Source: Leptasterias polaris (lineage: Eukaryota > Echinodermata > Asteroidea > Forcipulatida > Asteriidae). From it: a DNA stretch of 64,000 nt. The stretch lies in NCBI GenBank assembly GCA_037783415.1, contig JAZGTN010000064.1, forward strand, positions 3,459,001 to 3,523,000. Reading direction: 5' to 3'. The notes beneath the pieces are model-generated. The model searched no databases, had not been told where the DNA came from, and was given only the letters and a program-made list of their open reading frames with translations. The position numbers were made by a program, and so were the translations under genes. Shown here one piece after another: positions 51,151-59,369 of this stretch. Position 1 is the first letter of the stretch. Each line of letters begins with the position of its first letter.

Positions 51151-51909
51151 TCATGTGGTTTGTGATTTGTTGGCCCAAATAAGTTGATGCATTGTATCTT
51201 GTCTGTACTCTTCTCTCCAAACAAATAAAGAACTTGAAATGAGCGAGCCAGTGATTTCAATTTGTTGCTTCTTTGCTGAAAGCATAAAACAAAGAAGAAA
51301 AAAGTATGAGAACCTGTCAGTGTCCCTGTGCATTTTAAAGTCCCATTGCGGTCCAAGAAGTGCATCTAACATATGGAAACATTCAGGAAAATATTCCTCC
51401 CGGAAGATGTTACCAGCATTTAAACCAAATTCTGCTGCATCAATTTTATTATCGTAGTGGATGTTCAGTTTTATCTGCCGTTTCTTAGCTAAACTTCGCT
51501 GAATCTCGGCAGAGAGGACACGCCTTAAAACTACTCGACTCTGCTGTACGTCTCGAAAACTTGGTTTAGCGTTTAGACGTATCCGTTCTTCCGATGCCAG
51601 TTGAGAACTCAGGGCTCGTTTTTGCCAAATGTTGTCTATTTTAATATTCGTTTTAATCGAGTGTTGGTCCACAGTCGTATCGAATTGACCACATTGCACC
51701 AGTTTAGTCTGCCCGATGCGTCTCACAGCGTATCCTGAGGCGTTGCATTTACCAGTTCGGTCAAAACGAAGTTTAGTTATGAAGTTAAAGGTGTCTTGGT
51801 CGTCAGTGGCAAGAAATTCTCTGCAGCAAACTATCTCGCTACCACAAATACACTGGCTAACCTCATCCAGTTGCTGTAGATGTTCCCCGTTAGCTGAAAT
51901 TTCTGGCAA
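51151..51909 (-). CDS. Unrecognised 252-codon ORF (hypothetical protein)
   Basis: The longest open frame inside the 10.26-kb insert. Its composition is protein-like: charged and hydrophobic residues mix, Cys is concentrated near the N-terminus (QCICGSEIVCCREF), and there is a basic helix-prone middle (LASEERIRLNAKPSFRD, VVLRRVLSAEIQRSLAKK) and a C-terminal hydrophobic patch (FSYFFLLCFMLSA). I recognise no family. A tract of pyrimidines ending in 'gctttcag' at about 51302-51276 (minus strand) resembles a 3' splice site within the frame, so the true gene may have an intron there. It lies 81 bp downstream of another minus-strand frame (51991-52464) and may be part of the same gene. Start codon uncertain. 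Confidence 0.35.
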   Translation of the reverse strand: MPEISANGEHLQQLDEVSQCICGSEIVCCREFLATDDQDTFNFITKLRFDRTGKCNASGYAVRRIGQTKLVQCGQFDTTVDQHSIKTNIKIDNIWQKRALSSQLASEERIRLNAKPSFRDVQQSRVVLRRVLSAEIQRSLAKKRQIKLNIHYDNKIDAAEFGLNAGNIFREEYFPECFHMLDALLGPQWDFKMHRDTDRFSYFFLLCFMLSAKKQQIEITGSLISSSLFVWREEYRQDTMHQLIWANKSQTT

Positions 51910-51990
51910 CGGATGTGATGGTTTTACACGCTAAATGTTTTTAGATGTGTTTCTTTTTTGGGACACTTCTTGTGGCACTGGCTTTGAGAA

Positions 51991-52464
51991 TTAAGCGTCC
52001 TCTGGATCTTGCGCTTCCAGGCTTGATTCATACAGGGTTTTCGTACTTTTGTATCGCGGGCCAACTTGGTTTCGCTCTACAGGACGCTCTACGTTCTCTA
52101 ATTCATGATGACCTTCGTCGTTAGCTCTTTCCCTTCTTGGCACACCTTCACCATCCTCGACATTTGGGAGAGAAATTATTTGAACTAGGCTACCCTTAAG
52201 GTAATTTTTACGCCTTTTGGCAGCCTCTTGTTCTTCGAAGGAAGGGTTAGAGTCTTCAAGGGAACCCCCACCAAATAGCAGTGTGGTAAATGCCCCGGAT
52301 ATCAAACGTCTGTGGCACCCTTCTCTGGGCAAGAAGTTATCTTTAACAACAACACCTTGTTGTTCAAGAAGTTTATCAAAATGGCTTCCAACCTTTTTTC
52401 CGTCTTCTTCCTTCTTGACCAAGGAAGGTGAGTGCCTGGGATACTTGAATAAATTTCTTCCCAT
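51991..52464 (-). CDS. Unrecognised 157-codon ORF (hypothetical protein, hydrophilic)
   Basis: The minus-strand frame starts at the ATG at 52464. The product is highly charged: an N-terminal basic part, 'FDKLLEQQGVVVKDNFLP', then a Glu/Arg-rich, probably disordered C-terminal half. An overlapping start at 52507 in another frame reads 43 codons (MNVHNLQDFNGEIVNG...) before a stop, so a frameshift may have split a longer N-terminus. It could be the 5' part of the same gene as 51151-51909, since the reading continues after one stop and a short gap. No family recognised. Confidence 0.3.
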   Translation of the reverse strand: MGRNLFKYPRHSPSLVKKEEDGKKVGSHFDKLLEQQGVVVKDNFLPREGCHRRLISGAFTTLLFGGGSLEDSNPSFEEQEAAKRRKNYLKGSLVQIISLPNVEDGEGVPRRERANDEGHHELENVERPVERNQVGPRYKSTKTLYESSLEAQDPEDA

Positions 52465-52507
52465 TTACAATTTCACCATTAAAATCTTGCAAATTATGCA
52501 CATTCAT

Positions 52508-53610
52508 GGTTTATTTGGATAGCGGATGTGTTAATCTCGAATTGAACAGCACGACACAAAAATATTATGCGAAATAAAATCTGTTATTTTTGTCATAGCG
52601 TATAGCTTCTAAGCCAGCAACTGTATTGAGTAACTTAATAAATTGTCCTTATTGACTGTAAAATCTTAACTAGAAAGATCTACACTGTGCACTTGATAGG
52701 CCCCAGCCAATTATAGCTCTGTGGTCACCAAAATTCTCTACAGGCAGGTTTAACAGCCGTGTTACTACTGTGCTATAATGTCATAGCGCTATTGGTAAGC
52801 AGTTTGTGGTCACCCCTGAGCATGTGCAAGTGCATGACTGCAATGGGACTGTGGTCTATCTTGTGACCTTCGCCTGTGTTGGCATTTAAGCGGGTAATTC
52901 AAACTGAATTATTACCCCAGCGCCAAGGCACCTGTGGTTACACATTGTTAACACTTTCTTTAGAAAACCCTTAGCACTGAGGGTTTTTGCTGTGACTATA
53001 AAATAGGTCCACCTTTTTACGAGAGTGTGCTGGTAATGTTTTTATATGAAGAAAGGGGGGACATCTCAAAAGCTGTACAGCTGTTGCTTTTGTAAATTTT
53101 GAATTTATGTGAAAATTATGACACAAAATGTAAATTTTCCCATATTGCCTGTGTAGTATCTTGCCCGTCAGGAAACGCTTTAGAATGTGCAAGGTCACCA
53201 CTCTGTAAACAAAGGTAACATGGTCTATACACTGATGAGTGATGTGCCATGTGTGCCAGAAAAGCCTCGGGGAGTTCCTTAGTATAAAGTTGGCAAAGAG
53301 TTATTATGTTACTTTTTGGGATTTAGTTCAGTGATAAATACTGTGGGGAGTTATTGCTGAGTGATTTGTTTTACTATCAGAGACATCAAGACATTGCTGT
53401 AGTTAGTTTATGTTTTTCTTTATCCCTTTATCTAATGTGTTTCTTTGTTTTGAATAATGGTGTAGTTGTCCAGTACAAACACATTTCTTTAGTTGTGATT
53501 TCTGTGCATAATGAGTATGGCTAGGGCACAGGTGTTCCATATAGACTAGTTAGGTCTATGGAAATGGTGGTTATTTATATTAGTTATTTAGTTATTTCTT
53601 TGTTATTGTA
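52508..53610. other. Interior of the insert, right part; no gene recognised
   Basis: It carries the inverted-repeat arm at 53009-53038 that pairs with 44411-44439. No coding signal. Confidence 0.4.
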
Positions 53611-53696
53611 CATTCTGATGAATGACTGGAAGAATACAACAAGCTATAGTACAGAGCAACCAACTCATTTGTTCCCTGTTTCCTTTCATCTTTCAG
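53611..53696 (+). repeat. 86-bp direct repeat, right copy
   Basis: Partner of 43671-43758. It lies 52 bp inside the right end of the insert. Flanks are unrelated to those of the left copy, so the repeat is limited to this block and is not a full LTR. Confidence 0.8.
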
Positions 53697-53752
53697 ACTT
53701 AATGTAAAGCGTGCGTGTGTGACGACCCAAAGTCATACCGGGCGTTACATAA

Positions 53753-54178
53753 TTATAACAATCTATTCTGTCATTCAATACCAAATTCCAATCTCCACAT
53801 ATAATTGTGTGGGGGTTATCGTAATCAGTAATGATATTGTTAATAGTTTCATAGAAGTTACGATCATCTTTGTTAGGACCATATCAATTAATTAAAGTAA
53901 TATTACAACCATAAATATCTAAACTGAGCGCCAAAAAATTACCATTCGGGTCAGTCTTACTTGAAAGAGCTTTGAATTCAAAAGTATTGTTAAAAAGAAT
54001 TGCCACACCTCTCGAATTACTTTTGAAAGAGCTAAAATAGCAGTCAAATCCCCATTCGGATCTAATCATCTTCTCCATGAGTCTGTACAATGGACGTCTT
54101 GCAAACAGTAAATGGAGTAGCGCTTTGTTCTTAAAAAATGTAAGACGTCCCTCCTTTTTTGTGATCTGCTAAGCCGCG
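53753..54178 (-). mobile_element. L1/Tx1-like LINE, 5' part (endonuclease N-terminal half)
   Basis: The minus-strand frame shows the apurinic endonuclease fold: RDVLHFLRTKRYSIYCLQDVHC (about 54150-54085, with a frame change), SNSRGVAILFNN, GNFLALSLDIYG, then GDWNLVLND near 53790-53770. It is cut at the 5' side by the MITE at 54188 and at the 3' side by the 10.26-kb insert. Stop codons are present. Confidence 0.75.
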
Positions 54179-54187
54179 ACAATAGAT

Positions 54188-54342
54188 CGATCCATTAAGC
54201 CCCGCCTCCTTACGAGTTGACCAATCACAGCCGCGAAACCCGATCGCACCATTAGTGCAAAGATCACCAAACGGCTCAAAATGGTGATCAGATTTCGCGG
54301 TTGTGATTGGTCAATGAGAAATGGGCGTGGCTTAATGGATCG
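54188..54342. mobile_element. 155-bp foldback MITE, 'cgatccattaagcc' family
   Basis: Arms of about 55 bp: left cgatccattaagccccgcct, then ttgaccaatcacagccgcga; right ttcgcggttgtgattggtca, then gggcgtggcttaatggatcg. An almost identical left part stands at 63944-64000, cut by the window edge. No coding capacity. Confidence 0.8.
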
Positions 54343-54349
54343 GTGTATT

Positions 54350-55460
54350 CATGGAGACTATGGACACATTATGAGGCGGGGAGCCTTTAGAACATTGCGG
54401 ACTCTGCATTACGACTCATATTGATATGCAAAACATGAACCTGATTGGCATCTCGATTTTTTGGTCCAAACGAAAAGCAGAGCATTTTTTGTTTGAACAA
54501 GGAACACTTCTTCTAGAAAATCTAAAGCAATCATCATGTAGAAGAAGAAAAAAGAGAAAGAATGTCGTGGTAACAAAGGGAACACTTTAAGCCATGGGAT
54601 ATGTACATCCTGTACAAGAAATAAAGAACAAAAATGAGTTGATCTAACTATATACAATATTACAAACCTCAGGTTTTTTTGTTTTTGCTGCGATAAACCC
54701 CCCAAAACCCAAGCCAACCTCCCATACTGGGGAGGGAGAAAAATTAATAAAGAACAAATCTCCCCAAAAAGACACCAAAAACAAACTCCCGCCAAAAAAA
54801 AAAAAAACTAAATACTCGTAATGCAAAAATGACACCACTCGGATTGCGCTCGGCCGGAGCTCCACTTGCAGAGTACCAAATTAAAAGTAATAATTAATTT
54901 CTAACAGAAACGAAATAAATGCAATCACAACTGTCCTCAATACAAAATTAATCTAATTAAGCTCAGAAATAAACCACAGTTTATACCATGAGGGCAGATA
55001 CTGGAATTTAGATATTTTAAATATTTGTTAAACACACGAAAATTCGTTTAAAATATTGTTTCCTTCTGACTCATTTGAATGTAGAACGGATCGTGGCGAA
55101 TCAGTCAACATAGTGCACGCACAGCAGCAGTCAGAAGTACTGTTCTCAAATCATGCGCTATGCGCGCGGGTACCAGTGCAGTAGGTAGATAGTACTGTCT
55201 GACATTGTGATGATCACCAGTGCAGCATTACAGGAATGCGTGGAATTTATGACGTGCGCGAGTCGATACATTCGAAGGTCGAACTTCAGTGCAGTAATTA
55301 AACGTGCCAAGTGTTTGGCTAAAAAAAGCAGCAAACCTAAACATAATGTTTAGGGGCTCATGAGTTGTGATGTAAAGCAATGGTTTTCGCACATTTTCTT
55401 ATTAAAGAAGCGAAGTTGCGACGTTGTTGTAGCTGTAAACATTTATAAGAACAGCACAAG
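54350..55460. other. Non-coding, no gene recognised
   Basis: AT-rich DNA with A- and T-rich runs. Minus-strand frames at 54409-54865 overlap each other and are hydrophobic by composition only. Confidence 0.4.
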
Positions 55461-55462
55461 CA

Positions 55463-55785
55463 TGGTTGGCTTGTGCGTAAAGCGCTCGCCTCTCACCAAG
55501 GTGACCCAGGTTCGATACCCGGCCAGGGCCATATGTGAGTTGAGTTGTGCGTTGGTTCTCTGCTGTGCCACGAGGGTTTTCCAGACCATCCGGTTTTCCT
55601 CCCTCGGAAAAAATCAAACACTTTCGAACTCTGGCTGAGCTCCGTGGTCATAATGGGTTGATGTGGCTGGCTGCCAAAGGCGCCCTTGCATGCCTGCTTC
55701 TCGAACACGTTGTAGCCGCGTCCTTCGCAATTCAGCTCTTAGCTGCCAGTAAGGATGATTAGCCTCCCAAATTATTATTACAAGT
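55463..55785 (+). mobile_element. tRNA-derived SINE
   Basis: The head is tRNA-like: A-box-like ttggcttgtgcgtaaagcgc, an anticodon arm with CAC in the loop (Val-like, five pairs), and the B box ggttcgataccc. The body (tatgtgagttgagttgtgcg, ttggttctctgctgtg, ccatccggttttcc) resembles a SINE body I know from several invertebrates. The 3' side ends in a short (ATT)n tail (aaattattattac). Full length is about 320 bp. Not a functional tRNA, since the acceptor stem is missing. Confidence 0.75.
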
Positions 55786-56035
55786 CCTGCAACGATTGTA
55801 ACGACAACTGAGCCGGTTAAATACCTGTGAAATTCAACATATCTGGTGGGTATGAACCAAAAGGAGGTGAAATTGAATAAATGGTTTGTTTGAATATAGT
55901 TTATTTACCATGACATTAATGCAGTTTTTTATTACATGGCTATAATAACTGCAACAACCTGCACATAATGGCACATTGCCCTTTAACACCAAACTTAAAC
56001 ACTGGTGTTTAACAACCTTTCATCTACTGAACACC

Positions 56036-56064
56036 TCGTCGCTCGTACCACGAACCGACCTAAC
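56036..56064 (-). repeat. Inverted-repeat arm paired with 58093-58121
   Basis: The reverse complement reads gttaggtcggttcgtggtac followed by gagcgacg. The block at 58093-58121 is almost the same (two mismatches). The pair brackets a MITE and a CR1/L2-like LINE. A third partial copy (cagttcgtggtacg) lies near 56592. Confidence 0.6.
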
Positions 56065-56074
56065 TCGTACACAG

Positions 56075-56287
56075 TATAGACGATGTGACCTCTGTTTACA
56101 TTCAAACCGCCCTCTGTTGACAAGTCTGTTGTCCAAGTCATGTTCCGCCGGGCAAAAAGACGCGTAGTCATGGTAATATTGCGTGTACTTTCTAGCTGGC
56201 TGTCAAGTACACAAAGGTTTTGCCCGGCGACATGCGCGCGCATCATGTTATGATTTTCAAATGACGTCAGAGGTCACGTCGTCTATA
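56075..56287. mobile_element. 213-bp TIR element (MITE)
   Basis: It starts TATAGACGATGTGACCTCTG and ends with the complement of TATAGACGACGTGACCTCTG (one mismatch in 20). Termini in TA suggest a TA target as in Tc1/mariner. A solitary end of this family occurs at 44262 within the 10.26-kb insert. Confidence 0.75.
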
Positions 56288-56469
56288 TAAAACAACGTGT
56301 TTGGAGAGAAGACGATTGAAGTTGCACTATTTTTCAAACTGCTGTTTCGGGGTCTGCTAACTATTTGTATACAATTTTTTTTAAGACAAAAATAAAGCCG
56401 ACTACTTTATTAATACAGAACTGTCAATTTCATTCCTGCGACTATTTTAATTAGTAACTAATACCTAAA

Positions 56470-56700
56470 CAGATAGGTCACTTTGTGAAAATGAAAAACC
56501 GAGTTTTGCCCGCAGAGCGCTGTGTACAAACTAATGCATAATAGGGACCTATCTAGATATAGGTCACTTTATGAAAATACTACGCATCGAGTCAGTTCGT
56601 GGTACGCAAATTATACACACACGCCCGAACAGCGCGCGCTGTAGCGCATAGTACATCATTGGTAAAGTGTCGTATCTATAGAAAGGTCACTTTGTGGAAA
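56470..56700. repeat. Three copies of 'ataggtcactttgtgaaaa'
   Basis: The motif occurs near 56474, 56557 and 56682 with small changes. Spacing is irregular (~83 and ~125 bp), so this is a dispersed internal repeat of some element rather than a satellite. Confidence 0.45.
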
Positions 56701-56841
56701 GACAAAATGGCAAATCTAGTGATACGTCGTTTTTAGTAATTAGTGTAATTACGAAACTACTACGTATTTAGTTCTGAAAGTTGCTGAAAATGTTAACAGT
56801 AATGTCAATAGACCATGATCTTTTACTGTTCAAATTAAAGT

Positions 56842-58035
56842 AAGTATGGTGTATTAAGCAATGAACACAAGTGGTTTAAGAACTATATTACTGATAGGAA
56901 ACAAGTCGTAAACTGCCATGGTAAAGCTTCCAAATCTAATCACATTACTGTAGGCTTACCACAAGGAAGTGTTCTAGGGCCTGTACTATTCATTATTTTT
57001 ATTAACGACATTACCCAAAGCGTTAACTCTAGTAGCACCTGCAATATATTCGCCGATGATGTTGTTATTTACACGACAGGCAATGATACTGATGATGTCA
57101 ATCAAATGTTACAATCTAATATTGTTAATATCTCCAAATGGTATGAAAATAATCGTCTTCGCATTAATCCAACTAAGACTAAAATCATGCTCTTAAAACC
57201 TCGTCATATTCACACTACCAACAAACTGAATATTCATCTTGAGGGTACTCAACTTGAACAAGTAAATAATGTTCGTTACCTAGGAGTAGAAGTTGACAAT
57301 AACCTCACCTGGGAATTGCATGTCAGGAATCTCTGTAAATCTTTTGCTTACAAAGTGTACTCTTTATGTAGGATTAGGCATACAATTAACAGTCGTTTAC
57401 TTGACACGCTTTACAAAACGACCATTCAACCCTGCTTCGATTATGCGTGTTCTGTGTGGGGAAATTGTTCAATGAATAGTAAAAGTGCACTTCTCAGATT
57501 GCAGAAAAGAGCTGCAAGAGTTGTCACCAACAATTTTGATTATATTAACGTTCGTGGTGAAGACCTTATTAGTCAATTATCTTGGCAAACCTTGGAACAA
57601 AGAAGAGATTTGTTTTAGCCTGTCTATTTTATAAATGTGTTCACGGACTTGCTCCAAGTCGACTATGTAATGACGTAGAAATGTACTTCGATAGGCACGG
57701 TATTAACACAAGAAATGCAGACTCTCTTAATGTTGTTGTCCCTAAACAGAATGTCGAGTGTTTTAAACAATCTTTTAAGTTTGTCGGTGCTAAAGTTTGG
57801 AACAATATTCCCTCTTCTATTCAAAGTTCCCCCTCCATTGACATTTTTAAACGTTTATATAAGGAACTGTATTTCAAGTAGTTTTTCTAGTATATATTTT
57901 TCATTTTCTAGTGTGTTGCTTTCGTTTAATTTCTAATTTTTGTTTTGTATAACAGGACATTGATGTAAAACAGCCCTTGCTGATCTTTTTATCCTGTATA
58001 AAGATATTGAAATAAATAAATAAATAAATAAATAA
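56842..58035 (+). mobile_element. CR1/L2-like LINE, 5'-truncated 3' end
   Basis: Open text begins within the reverse transcriptase (WFKNYITDRKQ), then GLPQGSVLGPVLF, the catalytic FADDVVIY, and the thumb (NPTKTKIMLL, NVRYLGVEVDNNLTW, CFDYACSVWG, LQKRAARV). The frame shifts near 57605-57615 and continues as ACLFYKCVHGL...FVGAKVWNNIP to about 57881. The copy ends with tandem AAAT units (58012-58035), as CR1/L2 elements do instead of poly(A). Missing 5' part and a frameshift: inactive. It is not related to the 38-54 kb LINE. Confidence 0.85.
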
Positions 58036-58092
58036 TGAGTTTATTAATCATTTGTACAAAAATGATTTGCAAAAGTGTGTGATTTTTGTTAG

Positions 58093-58121
58093 TTAGGCCA
58101 GTTCGTGGTACGAGCGACGAC
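58093..58121 (+). repeat. Inverted-repeat arm paired with 56036-56064
   Basis: Reads gttaggccagttcgtggtac, then gagcgacg. See the partner entry. Together they may be the ends of an older element into which the LINE and MITE inserted. Confidence 0.55.
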
Positions 58122-58843
58122 CTTCTAAACCTTCCTAAACACAATGTAAACGGCTCACGCGTCAAACTAAACGCGTCAAGCGTTTACAGTTTTTACAGTG
58201 TGGTTGGTGCTTCTCCGACTGTCAATTTAAAAGACGATCGCCTGAACGCACAAAGCCGCCGACAAACACTTTGGCCTCATAGATACATAGATATAGAATA
58301 TAATGTATTCTATATCTATGTTAGGCCTACGTCATGCTTCAATCTTTGAAGTATTCGATTCTCACGCAGTACTTTACGACGTCACAATAGTCACATCACT
58401 AACGCCCTTTCAATACAAAACCTATTCAACGTTTAATCAGCTTTAAGTATTAACAATGACAAAACAGTATGAATTGTAAAACCTTCTGCTGCATATCTAA
58501 CCATTTAAGAGACAAATAATTTTGATCAAATTACATTGAAGTACTTTTATAATCGGAATTCAGTAAGCCCGTAAAAAAAGGTTTCATCGAGTTGTGTTTC
58601 CGTTCTCAACTTTTACAAATTGTATGAGGGTTTTGGGGCATTAATTTACCAGCGAAAGGGGTGGATAAAGATTAAAAGCTTAAATGATGCAACATTTCCC
58701 AGTTGACATTTTTCAATATCAGTCTCTAAAACGGTCAACCTATGGGAATTTAAACAGGTATCAAGAAAAATCGACGATTTTATCTTACTTTTATCAACGG
58801 ATGGACATATATTGAGGATTAGCGCTTCTTTCTTGCCGGGCAA
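58122..58843. other. Non-coding; contains a 17-bp-arm hairpin
   Basis: At about 58286-58321, catagatatagaata pairs with tattctatatctatg. No gene recognised. A 65-codon minus-strand frame at 58646-58843 has no support. Confidence 0.4.
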
Positions 58844-59057
58844 GATGGTCTAAATTGAAAACATGCTTCAACAGAGCGATGCTTGAGTTACTGCCTTATT
58901 CTCTGGCACTATAAATTCACCTCTCCTCGGAAATCGAGTTAGTTTGAGGATGGTCTAAATTGAAATCATGCTTCAACAGAGCGATGCTTGAGTTACTGCC
59001 TTATTTTCTGGCACTATAAATTCACGTCTCCTCGGCAATCGAGTTAGTTTGAGGATG
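58844..59057 (+). promoter_or_regulatory. Tandem 105-bp duplication containing TATAAAT, upstream of the mGluR-like gene
   Basis: Two copies (starting 58844 and 58949) differ at only a few positions. Each contains 'ggcactataaattcac' (TATAAAT at 58910 and 59015) followed by a GC-richer 'tctcctcgg'. The block ends about 310 bp before the receptor ATG. That it is a duplicated core promoter is inference: a TATA-like motif also arises by chance in AT-rich DNA, but its duplication in this position deserves a test. Confidence 0.4.
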
Positions 59058-59369
59058 GTTGTTCGTACAGTTTAGTAAACGCCGTAGATGTTGCTGAGCT
59101 TTACCGGGACTGACTTACGCACACTGGCTGATGGTTCAGCGCGGCATTGGTTTTCCTTGAAGTTCATTCAAAAATAATGTATTTTCTATTTTCGCAATTG
59201 AATTTGAGTGATACCGAACATTTGAGTGATGGGTATAATGTACGTTGAAGTATCTTACCACCGTCTTATTGTGTTTAAGTATCTCAGAAAATAGTTATCA
59301 AGCTTAAACATTGAATACGGTGCCTTCCTACATGCTTAACGTTCTGGTGGATAGATAGTTTAACTACGG

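Larger units (their letters stand above)
43490..53748. mobile_element. 10,259-bp insertion of unknown class within the LINE endonuclease
   Basis: LINE sequence stops at 43489 and resumes at 53749, and ATAA (ACATAA if two more bases are counted) borders both sides (43486-43489 and 53749-53752). Joining the flanks with one ATAA gives an uninterrupted LINE endonuclease frame. The insert therefore arrived as a unit with a short target duplication. Its ends are gtgtagcggtc and gggcgttac, only weakly inverted. On the minus strand the end reads tgtaacgcccgg, LTR-like, but full-length LTRs are absent. Inside are 86-88-bp near-terminal direct repeats, a 30-bp inverted repeat, a 70-bp minisatellite and two minus-strand ORFs. 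I see no transposase, integrase or reverse transcriptase. Possibilities are a decayed LTR or DIRS-like element, a giant DNA transposon, or a composite with nested insertions. Confidence 0.65.

Noticed and set aside
43490..53748. Standard LTR retrotransposon
   Set aside because: One end reads tgtaacgcccgg, LTR-like, but the direct repeat covers only 86-88 bp, its flanks differ, and no gag-pol text is seen. Left as unknown class.
55463..55535. Functional tRNA-Val gene
   Set aside because: There is no acceptor stem, and it is followed by a SINE-type body and an (ATT)n tail.
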